Shown in pieces: positions 55,013 through 64,000 of a stretch of 64,000 bases of DNA. Location of the stretch: the NCBI GenBank assembly GCA_038380795.1, contig CM076266.1:29834145-29898144 (forward strand). The letters run 5' to 3'. Each line of letters begins with the position of its first letter. The stretch's first letter is position 1. Source of the DNA: Pyrocephalus nanus (lineage: Eukaryota > Chordata > Aves > Passeriformes > Tyrannidae). The notes under the pieces are model-generated. The model ran no database searches. It had not been told where the DNA came from and was given only the letters and a program-made list of their open reading frames with translations. The position numbers were made by a program, and so were the translations under genes.

Positions 55013-58000
55013 GTAAGCACTAGGAGAATCCCACTGTAGAAGTACAGGTGCAGAATTTGGGCTCCCAGGGCAAGGGACTAGTGTTGCAGTAATGACCCCT
55101 TTAAAAACTGGCTGCTAACTTAGTTCAAGCAGTGTAGAGGTAAGAGCTAGGGTGTGCTTTACAGCAGTGAATAGAAGGCTTGGAAGAAAACAGATTTTTA
55201 GAAAGAGGAAAGGCTTTTCTTGAAGGAGAAGCAGCCTTTAACACAAAGCAGAGGGGACCAGTTACCTTTTGAGGGGTGTATCAGGAGGGAGGAAAGTGTA
55301 GGGAGAGGGAAGAAGTAAAGGCAGCAACTGGCACTGGGTAAGAAGTACTGGAATTTGCTTCTCTCAAAAGCAGTCTGCCCATTTCTTCAGAAAAGGTCAG
55401 GCACAAGCAGGAAAGGAGGCAGTAGTTTCAGCAAAGCCAAAATAAGACTCAATTCCTTGTTCGTTTGTGTTTTGTCTGTTTATTTTTGAATATGTATCAT
55501 GTTGTCTTGTTTCAGGGCCTGCCTTTACAGGATGCTGGGTTTTGTTTCCAAAGCTTTTTGCTTTTTAATTGCTATTATCTGAAATCTCAAAAGATGTAGA
55601 AACAATGATTGAATTTTCGTCTTTTAAGTGACCATTGTATCAAACTGGAAGAATTTTGAAAGGGGATTTTTAAAAGTCTCTTTATTTTTTCACATTGATT
55701 GTCTAAAAGACATTCTTTTTATTTTCAATGTGGGTACATTCAAATGACAAATATACTGTAGATTATTAATAAATGTTTTATTTAGAAACCATATTCTGAA
55801 AAACTTGGATCAAAACTATATCTTTGAAACCTAAGATCTAAAAAACCCTGCATCCTACTAGCACGTTCTTGAGTACATTCACTAGTCTAAATTTTCAGAT
55901 GTGGTTTTTACATAATCTGCATATACTTTTAAATAAAAAGTAGTAGTCTATAAAAATGCAAGTCCTGCATTTTTGCTGGATCTTCTTGTTCAGTCTAATG
56001 CATTTGGTTGGACTGTGTATCTGAAATATATTTTTCTGAATAAGCTTTCCTGTTACAGAGAATCTGCTGTGTAAACAAAAGATTTTAAGGCCGAGTATGC
56101 GAACAGCATCTGCATTTTCTTGCCAGACTTGCTCTAATTCGTTTCCACCTTTGTGGAATGTATAACTTCCAATGTCCTTATGATGCCTTAAGGTTTTGTT
56201 AGTCTTTGTTTTTGTTTCTGAAGATAATACATTCTTTGTTACTCTAAGTCTGCTAATAGTGTTCATTTAAAAAAAATTGGTTAAACTTTACAGAAATATT
56301 TTAGCCTTATGCAGTGTCACGTTCTTCAGTAGCCTTGAATATTGGGGTTTAGTTTTTTTGTTGTTCTCTTCATAAAGTATTGCAATAGGGTAGTCTTTTA
56401 GTGTTTTCTTAAATGAGACTTCTGTGCTTTTTTTAATCAGGAAAGGAACAATTGAAAGCAATTGAGCAAGACTCTGGTACTTCACAGGCTATGAAGAAGG
56501 TAAAGACAGAGCAAAACAGATCAGAAGGCTCTAAGGAAAAGGAAGCTCACTGCTCTAAATCTCCTATGGTTGTTGCTTTAGATGAGACTCAAAGCAAGGG
56601 CTTTCTATGCCATGCTGTAACAAAAAAGTCTGGTGTGCAGTATAAAGAAAGGAAACCTAAGAAAAGAAAACCCAAAAATGGTGAAATCAAGGACTTGCAA
56701 AGTTTGGCTGCAGCTGAAAAAGCAATGAACACATCTGTACAGTGTGATGCTGAACGTTGCAGAAATGCCCTTAAACATTGTAGTGGCTCGCTCTGTGCAG
56801 CAGAAAAGAATCCATCGGTGAGATTAGAGAACTGTAGTTACATCAATACATTAGTGAAGCTTTCAACTAGTGGAACTACCAGCAGTTATAAATTAAATGG
56901 ATTCTTCCATGTAGCCCATGGTATTGTAGAAGTGAGTGATACAACTTGCAGCAATAACAGAATGCCAAATGAGATATCACCCATAAAAGATGGTTTATCA
57001 TCTCATAAAGAAAAAAATGAAACTGGAGAAGGCTGTCTTTCGTGCTGTCTGAGTGAAAGCAGTAAGTGTTTAAGGGAAAAAAAGTGGAATATTGGTAGGA
57101 AGCCTAGAAAAAAGATGAAAATCACTGAGAAATCAGCACTGCAGAATACTTCCACAGACATGGCTAATGAATGCAGTGAGTGTGAGTTACAAGCAGAAGC
57201 AGCAGTTGCAATGTCGAGCTCCTTTGCAGTTTCCGGACTAAATCATACTCTGTCAGATTCATGTGATCATGGATTAAATCTTCATATGGGAAAAAATACT
57301 CCTGAAGCACAAAATATATCAGCCTGGAGAACGAAGAGTACCAAATTACCTCCATTTGAAAATGGCTTTAAGAAGACATCTGAGCTCTCTGTAATAGCAA
57401 AAGGAGAAAATTCAAGTGGTGTGGCACATCAGTCAGCTGCCTCAGATACCCTCAGAGCGCTGGCTCAGGTCCGTGATCCTTGTGATTGTCACAAAAGCAA
57501 GACAGGGCGAAAACTGAACAATGTTAAAAAGGAATTTCAGCAGTTTACCTGTCAAAGAGCAGTACCTATGACTGGTAAAAAAGTTTGGCCTGTTGAATCT
57601 TGTGCCAGGACTTCTGAATGGGTTTGTAAAAATCATGGGTCCATCTCAGGAGGAAAAAGACTTTTAAAAGCCGGCTTTGACTATTCCTCTGATAAAAGCA
57701 GTGTTAAAGCTGTAGGAGATAGTGCTGTGACTGGGAGTTTGAAACAACTGGATTTGCACGTATCATCAGCAGAAATATCAAAAGAATCTTTACATAAAAG
57801 AATTGACCTAAATACTGAATGTCAGACTTCACTTGAAACACCAGAATCCTCTTCTGTAGATTTTTACAAGACTTTGAGAATGAGTAATGAAAATGAAGAG
57901 TCATCAGTTAATGCAGATAGAAGTGGTGTGGCTTTTAACCATGATGATATGCAAGAAGCTAAAGGAAACTTGAATTTTACAATCAAACAAAAAGATAAAA

Positions 58001-61000
58001 ATGACAGAGATGCAACAAATAGAAACTTGTCTGTGGCAGTCCAGAAGGATACAAAAACCCAAAAAAATGAAAGTGAAGGAGATGTAGCAACTGAAAACCT
58101 GTCTGTGGCAGTCCAGAAGGGTACAAAAAACAGAAAAAATAAAAGTGAAGGAGATGTAACAACTGAAAACCTGTCTTTGACAGTCCAGAAAGGTACATCT
58201 GCAGGTGACACAAACAGAATAAACTTCAGCTCTAATGTGTCAGTAGTGAACCAGACGTTTTCTGATTTAAAGCTAATTAAAGCATTAAACCCTGGAAACC
58301 TGACAAAATTCAAAATTCCTTTATGCAGAAACAAACTTGAAGCCAGGAAATTGGAATCTGTCCATTCATTTGAAAGAAAAACCTGTAGCCCACTAGAGCT
58401 TGAAAGCACTGGTGGTTCAAGAAGACAGAAGACAGGTAAAGAGGCTGTCTTGGTAAATTCTGAGCAGCACCCTTTTCCTGCCATGAGTGATGCCACATCT
58501 ACAGCTTCCTTAAAGAAAAAAGCATATGAGATTGACAGTAAGGACTTTAAGCACGATGGCTCTGAAAACCTCTCAAATGGGATGTCAGTTCTCCCCAGAA
58601 ATTTTTCTACATATCCTCTTCTTGATGGACAGCCAGAGTCATCTGTGCCTGATTTCTCTGGTTCTGAATGTGTGCTGAAACCTAGTTTTCCTGATTGTTC
58701 TTGGAATTCAGTTGACCACCATGTTGGATTACAAATAAATGGTGATAGCAAATCAAAAGGGAATCTTTCACAACACGAAAGTCAGACTTCACCAGATATT
58801 CTTGAAGCTTATGAGCAAGATATTCTTGTCATCGATGTGATTCAGGATGACCCTGATCTTTTTGGAAGCAGTAATGAAGAGGAGCTAGCCCTTCCATGTG
58901 AAAAGTGTCCAACGGAAGTGTCCTCTGCTAACATCTGCATTACAGACACAAAGCAGGATATTAAGCCTGAGTCTCCCATTTCCTCAGAAAAGAGATACTC
59001 AGTTGAGAATAATTCTGGGTATGCATATAATTGTTTTTTATCGTACAATACTGCTAAGTACTTTTTTCTCGTATCAATATACTTTGATTAGAGGGCCAAG
59101 CTTCTTTGAAGAATAATTTCTGGGTTGATTCTAAGTGTCAAATTTGATTAAGCTATGGCAGTATTCTGAATGCAGATAAATTAATTCGTTCTTCATGAAA
59201 GCTTGGATAAACTGGATTGAAGGAAAACATGGTCCTAAAGGACTGGTTTAGACCAAGTGAAATGAAATCTGAAAGTATAAACAAAGATAATTGAAAGTAA
59301 TATTCTTAATATGACCTGATTTGAGATAGCAGATTTTTTGGAGGCAGTTTTCTTACTTTTGAAGTGATATAATACTTAGAAATATCATTGCTTTCTAGAT
59401 AGCTTGCTCTTTTGCTGGATCTGTAGGAGTAAATGGTTGTCTCTACAATAGTATTCCATTCTGCCATACTCCTTCCCTGTTTTGCTCCTATCCCCAGACG
59501 TGTGAATAGTTCTCAAATGCGTAACTTGGCTGAAGTGTTACAGATGTTTACAATGCTGCATCTTCAATTCAGCAAGTTCCTGCTGTAAATCATTAGATGT
59601 TAATGTTTTTCTGGGTTTTGAGATGATAGTAAAAGTCACTGAAAGAGGAAGAGAAGTTTAAAGCAGAAACAAACTTTTGTAAATGAGGTAGTAGTTCTTC
59701 AAGGAGTAGATGAACTCATCAGCTGTCTAGTCTGTTTTCTCTCTGAGCTTTGAAACTTGTGTTCAGTGAAAGAGTTTTAAACGGAATTTTTCATCTTACA
59801 AAGGAAAATGTAAAGTCTAGATAGAAAATAATACAAGATTTTCCTCAGAAGATTAGTTTTCTTATTGGGATGGGTGTTGTAATTTTCTTTGTGTACTCCT
59901 TCTGGGTGGCTTTATGTTATCCATATTTTGTGTGATGTTTTAATTATTTTCAGTGTTGTACCAACTACTTTTTAACTGCATTCATTTATTTAGGGTTTTT
60001 TATTCTTTGCTTTCCTTTTCCTTTCCCTTTCATTAGACCCATGTGCAAAAGGGGAAGGGAATCTTCTCTGTGATGATGAACATGTGTTCATGGACACAAG
60101 AATATAAAACTTTCAAATGTTAAAAGAATAAAAATTCTGCCAAAACAAGCCTCTGGAAAACAGTGCAAGTCCATAGTAGAAACGCCCAACTTCTTGAGAT
60201 GCAGCTGGACTGTGTCACAGTAAATTTATTAGAATAAGTATTCATTTTGGGTACAGTGTGTATGATATCTTTATATATCAGAATTAGTATTTGCTGTATT
60301 TGCACATTTTGCATTATTACCCAGGGTAATAATGGCTGTCCAGAGGTGGGTTCCAACTGACCAGACAGTTGTTGCACAGAATGGAGGACCAGAACTTCTG
60401 AGCCCTTTACACTCATGTATTGCTTATGGCAATAAGGTTTGCAGTTTATTGTTATGCAAATGATCTTGAATATAAATTTACTTTGGTCTTGGATATGAAA
60501 ATAGTATACATCTCATTTTGCAGAAACTCATAAATTGGCTCATTATCACAGTATTTCCATACTTTGTGATAGAAAGTTTCCTAATTTTATTAATTAAATG
60601 AGATAATGAGCTTTTACTGAAAATTTGGAGATTTGAAATGTCTTGGTTTTACTTAACATGTTTAGGTGTATACCTGTAGGGATGTACATAAGAAAGCCAA
60701 AAGTTAAGAACAGTCTTACTTGGTATTTTATGTACTTTGTGTGTTGTATGTAAGGATTCTGTCCATAGCTAAAGCTATTACTGAGAACTTTATATAAGTG
60801 TACATTAATTTTGGTTTTGTGCAAGATGGAAATCTTAAATACTCCTTTTGTTCAAAACAGATGCATGCAAGAATCTGGAATGTCAAATGATACTGAAAAT
60901 TCCTGTGATTTGGTGCTAAAAGGTGAGAGTCATTGGAAATTTCTTCATACATAATGAGAACATGAAAGTAACCACAGAGATGATCTGTGGCAAAATCTAG

Positions 61001-63326
61001 GCTTTCTGCTTCCTGCAAAAAAGAGGAACTTGTTAGTTCCTGTAATATCTTTTTATTGTAACAGCAGTTTGTTTCCTAATGGGTCTAAAATTTACGTCTT
61101 TTGAAATGGTACAAACCTGAGTTATACAGGGATCTGCTTCTCTGCAATACTTGTCTGTTGGTACTACTGAGGGGTTGGGGTTTTTTGTTCGATTGGTTGG
61201 TTGGTTTTGTTAATGGGGTTTTTTTAACTTCTGTCTGATACTTTAGGCAAGGAATTCTGATAGTTGAGATCATAGTAGGACGCTGATCGCTGTGATACTG
61301 CTTTGGAGTCTGGCTCACATTTGCAGTTGGCAGTTCTCTTGTGTTCATCGGCACACAGAATTTTTTAATTCTTTTTTTTCCAGGTTGTCCTTTTTGTCTT
61401 TTTGTGGATGCCATGCCCATTCCTCTGAGACACTGTTTTGTTTTTAAAGGATCCTTTTTTTTTCAATAAGAGAAGGTTACTTCTGACTTAAAGTGTTTTT
61501 ATTCTTATTATTTAAAGCAGAACAGTCTAGCTAGGCAGCATATGAATGTGATTTGTTTTGTTTTCTACAGCTCACATACCAGACCTACTTTTCAGGTATA
61601 TCTGATGTGGAAGTTTTTGTTAGATAGGCTGGAAGAACTAGATTTTGACTTTGAACAGAAACACCTTATTGACATAGTAGAGAACACACAGAGTGCTGAG
61701 ACTGACTTTGAAGGCTCATGGTGTTTCCCTTTCTGGTATCAGTTTGTCAGCTTGCTGTTAATCTGACATTCTGACATTATGTGTTGATTTCGCTGCAGGC
61801 TTGCAAGATGTTTGTGACAGTACCTCTTGTGCTGGTTTTCCACATTAATGATTTATGTTCATCTAGAAAGAGTGGTTTGGGCAGATACTAAGAAACAGAA
61901 ACAAAGTCCCTGAGGAGGGAGGAGGTGCACAGTTAGGCCTCTGGTGATATAAAGAGTCAGAAGGGCCTGTGCCATGCATCTGCAGTACTGAGGTGATTGA
62001 AATCAAACCTTGGAGCAAGTCCTGTACTATTTAGTAACTTCTTCATTTTCTTTGTTGTTTTACTCCATGTTCTAGTGAAGTTTGAGGCTTAAAGTCTTTG
62101 GTTCTTTTTGTGGTGCTTAAAATAAAGAAAAAGGCTTCAGTAAGTCCTTCTTCCTAGATATGAGAAACTTAGGATCATCTCACAGTCTTAGATGAATATG
62201 CACATGGTAACTTAATGTTTAATATATGACTTTCAAAAAAGACCTGCACAGAACAAAAGAAAGTGCCTGGTTTTGGTAATTACTGACTATTTATGCATTA
62301 TTTAGATTACTTTATTTAGTAATTAAAATGATTTATTGCTTTGTAAATAAAATTAATTATTGTTTTGGTGTCGTGTCTTAGATAGTGAGATCATGGCTGT
62401 TTCCCTCAGTGGCATCACCGTCTAAGCAGAGAAAAAATTACTACTATTAAAGTATGCTGGATGACATCAATCCTCTTCACTTTTTAAGTGGAAATCTTAC
62501 GTACATTGTCTTTTGCCAGATGTGTGTCTTGTACTGGTGATCATACCGAGATCAGTCACTATAAGACAGGTGCCTTTCCAATATTAATCTGATTCTTTCT
62601 TCCTGCATCTGGACAACGCAGTGCAGTCGAACTTTAATTCATGTGAATTTCTTTGTTATGCAGAACTTTTCTATTGTACATCAACAGCTGCTTCAGGAGG
62701 TTGCAGTCAGGTGTTTTATTAATTTCCTGTGGAATCTGCAAAAGGTGGTGAAATTTCCTGACACTGAATTCTTACTGAGTTTACTGTATTAGAGGAATTT
62801 GGAGTTTCTCAGAATATTGTGTCATTACAATTAACTTATACCCTTTTCTAGCAAAGGCAAGTCTTTTGCGTAGCAAATTACCACACATATCTTTGTCTGG
62901 GTTTTAATAAAAAAGCTTAACTGAATTTATTTCTGAAAAACCGAATTCAGTATTCTATAAATAAACCTGTTTTACTGTTCTGCAGGGACCATTACAGTAC
63001 ATACAGCCTGGATAGAATTTTAATTGCAGATTCAGCTTAATATTTATTTGAAATGGTTCCTGCCTTAAAAATGAAGAATTTTTCCTTATAAATTTCACAC
63101 TTAGGAAGTCCTAGGAGTTCTTAAATGTCATTAATATTGAGACTTTGTAATATTTAGCATGGGAAACACAAAGCAATGTGTTTATACATTTTCAGCTGAA
63201 GATATTAAAACCCACAACTCCTCCAGGGGAAGCAGTCCTTTGGGAGATGTTACTGAGGACTTTCTTAAAGATGGGCAACCAAGTGAACTGGATGAACTTT
63301 TGAAGAGTTTTGATGCGAATGAAAAG
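53890..63326 (+). CDS. TOPAZ1: TOPAZ1, N-terminal coding part (four exons, continues past right edge)
   Basis: Four exons (53,890-55,012; 56,441-59,018; 60,861-60,922; 63,196-63,326) join with phases 1, 2, 1 and 0 into 1,298 codons without a stop. The product is a long, low-complexity, Ser/Lys/Glu-rich protein. It has basic clusters RKRKAE (residues 48-53), KERKPKKRKPKNG (443-455) and GRKPRKKMK (from 593), which may be nuclear signals. The acidic motif DILVIDVIQDDPDLFG (from 1,168) is what I recognise from TOPAZ1. The one very large internal exon and the position downstream of mir-138-1 on the same strand also fit. TOPAZ1 is germ-cell specific; mouse males lacking it arrest in meiosis. The PAZ domain and C-terminus are expected beyond the window. 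No hallmark domain is visible in this half, so the name rests on motif recall, exon pattern and synteny. Confidence 0.83.
55013..56440 (+). other. TOPAZ1 intron 1
   Basis: This 1.4-kb intron starts GTAAGC and ends TTTTAATCAG. It is AT-rich and contains no recognised repeat or RNA gene. Confidence 0.8.
56441..59018 (+). CDS. TOPAZ1: TOPAZ1 exon 2 (large internal exon)
   Basis: The acceptor is a clear pyrimidine tract, TGCTTTTTTTAATCAG, with the exon starting GAAAGGAAC in phase 1. It completes the glycine codon begun by exon 1. The exon is 2,578 bp and open throughout (residues 375 to 1,234). The donor CTGG|GTATGC (GT at 59,019-59,020) is weaker than average; read-through would add about 23 residues and stop at 59,089-59,091. 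It contains two basic clusters, the 24-residue tandem repeat (898-961) and the acidic DVIQDDPDLFG motif near its end. A very large second exon is typical of TOPAZ1. Confidence 0.9.
58009..58200 (+). repeat. 72-bp in-frame tandem repeat in TOPAZ1 exon 2
   Basis: Units start at 58,009, 58,081 and 58,153, exactly 72 bp apart: two full copies and a 48-bp partial third. Each encodes a block like ENLSVAVQKGT followed by a Lys/Asn-rich stretch ending SEGD. A more degenerate, shorter copy (NLNFTIKQKDKNDR) precedes them from about 57,970. The repeat keeps the frame and lies in a region with no known fold. Confidence 0.93.
59019..60860 (+). other. TOPAZ1 intron 2
   Basis: 1.8 kb, starts GTATGC and ends TCAAAACAG. 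No repeat or embedded gene recognised. Confidence 0.75.
60861..60922 (+). CDS. TOPAZ1: TOPAZ1 exon 3
   Basis: Acceptor TTGTTCAAAACAG and donor CTAAAAG|GTGAGA flank a 62-bp exon. Joined in phase 2 to exon 2 it reads CMQESGMSNDTENSCDLVLK with no stop, leaving phase 1 for the next exon. The phase agreement with exons 2 and 4 is the main support. Confidence 0.8.
60923..63195 (+). other. TOPAZ1 intron 3
   Basis: This 2.3-kb intron runs from GTGAGA to TTTTCAG. It contains a G/T-rich tract (61,167-61,227) and a 25-nt segment at 61,571-61,595 flanked by good splice signals that does not fit the reading frame. Confidence 0.75.
63196..63326 (+). CDS. TOPAZ1: TOPAZ1 exon 4
   Basis: Acceptor TTTATACATTTTCAG and donor GAAAAG|GTACTG flank 131 bp. 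In the phase left by exon 3 it encodes an alanine followed by EDIKTHNSSRGSSPLGD and then the acidic SELDELLKSFDANEK. It ends in phase 0. The open frame extending upstream to an ATG at 63,159 is intronic. The downstream partner exon lies outside the window. Confidence 0.85.
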
Positions 63327-64000
63327 GTACTGAGAAATAATGCTTTCTCTCCTTAAATGTCTTAAGAAATTACAGTCCACACCATTGGATAATTTCAATT
63401 ACTAATGCTGTTTTATCAACAAAATTTTTTAATTTCCTGGAATAAAAAGAATATTAGCATTTCATAGATTTCTGTGCAATTGACAATGTAATTTTCGCTT
63501 AACTTGATTTTTTTGTTGTTGTAATAATTCATCTTCACATTTGAAATGAAACAGGATATTCTTGTATCAGTTTTTAATGGTGTACCACCAACGGTATGAA
63601 AATTACTCTTTTAGTGAACACCTGAGAGTACTACTACTACTGTGACATTTTTACACATCATACCGAGTTTTAAAAGTTGCTTGTAAATGCTTCTCCCCCC
63701 ACAATCTCTGAAGGATGGCGTGGCATTGGAAAGCTGGGGAGCTGCACAGCCATCATGATTCCAAGGAGGATCCTTCTGTGCCTCATTACGTGGGCAGAAG
63801 GGCCATTACATTAACATACTGACTTCCTGGCAGTTCAGAGGGAATGTTAAGCCATTTTCATGCTCACTGACTTTGTCTGACCTTTCTAGTCTCTCTGTCC
63901 TCCCCCTTCTAAATAATAAGTCTAGGTCTTGTAATACTTGCTGAAGTTTTATAGTGTTTACTTCTTTAATAAGGGATTGGAATTTTCATCTCTCTGCTGC
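63327..64000 (+). other. TOPAZ1 intron 4, partial
   Basis: From the donor GTACTG to the window edge. No further exon is supportable; short open stretches have no matching splice sites and phase. Confidence 0.7.

Noticed and set aside
57864..58751. 295-codon minus-strand open frame opposite TOPAZ1 exon 2
   Set aside because: Antisense shadow of the coding exon. Its apparent Phe/Ser-rich repeats are the reverse of the 72-bp TOPAZ1 repeat.
1..64000. CRISPR arrays, bacterial operons, tRNA or rRNA genes
   Set aside because: The window is vertebrate nuclear DNA. I saw no spaced direct-repeat arrays, rRNA segments or convincing tRNA cloverleaf.

Overview
The window looks like nuclear DNA from a bird. 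It carries 5'-truncated CR1 LINEs on both strands, at least one of which ends in the 8-bp-type tail (TTCTGTGATTCCGTGG) typical of sauropsid CR1. Repeat density is low, genes have introns with consensus GT/AG sites, and there is a CpG island at the only protein-coding promoter. A fragment resembling an avian ERV LTR fits the same picture. I cannot name the species; a crocodilian or turtle is less likely but not excluded by sequence alone.

Layout. From 1 to about 52.5 kb is a gene desert with no supportable protein-coding gene. Its one clear gene is the microRNA mir-138-1 (hairpin near 16,575-16,670, + strand). Both arms are nearly identical to the known vertebrate miRNA. The hairpin sits in a small CpG-containing segment bounded by a plausible splice acceptor and donor. 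The rest of the desert holds simple repeats, four CR1 pieces (25.37-26.08 kb minus, 39.92-40.02 kb plus, 40.93-40.99 kb minus, 52.55-52.95 kb plus), a probable LTR fragment (21.14-21.26 kb), and an 80-bp inverted repeat at 92.5% identity with arms at 21,946 and 22,728. Some segments look like conserved regulatory DNA, the best being a CpG-retaining block at 4.35-4.61 kb and a TAAT-rich block at 13.13-13.45 kb.

From about 53.0 kb a CpG island introduces a multi-exon gene on the + strand, which I identify as TOPAZ1, a germ-cell PAZ-domain protein needed for meiosis. Four exons fit together with matching phases: 53,890-55,012, 56,441-59,018, 60,861-60,922 and 63,196-63,326. They give 1,298 codons with no internal stop. 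The gene runs off the right edge, so the PAZ-containing C-terminal part is not in the window. Exon 2 carries an in-frame tandem repeat of 72 bp (24 residues). In mammals mir-138-1 lies in the desert just upstream of TOPAZ1 in the same orientation, so the two identifications support each other.

The two genes are not expected to work in one pathway. mir-138-1 is best known from brain and development, TOPAZ1 from gonads. The desert between them is most simply read as regulatory DNA for mir-138-1, which is inference. I found no wholly new biological system. The least explained structures are the 80-bp inverted repeat, the expanding repeat in TOPAZ1 exon 2 and a 25-nt exon-like segment in TOPAZ1 intron 3.
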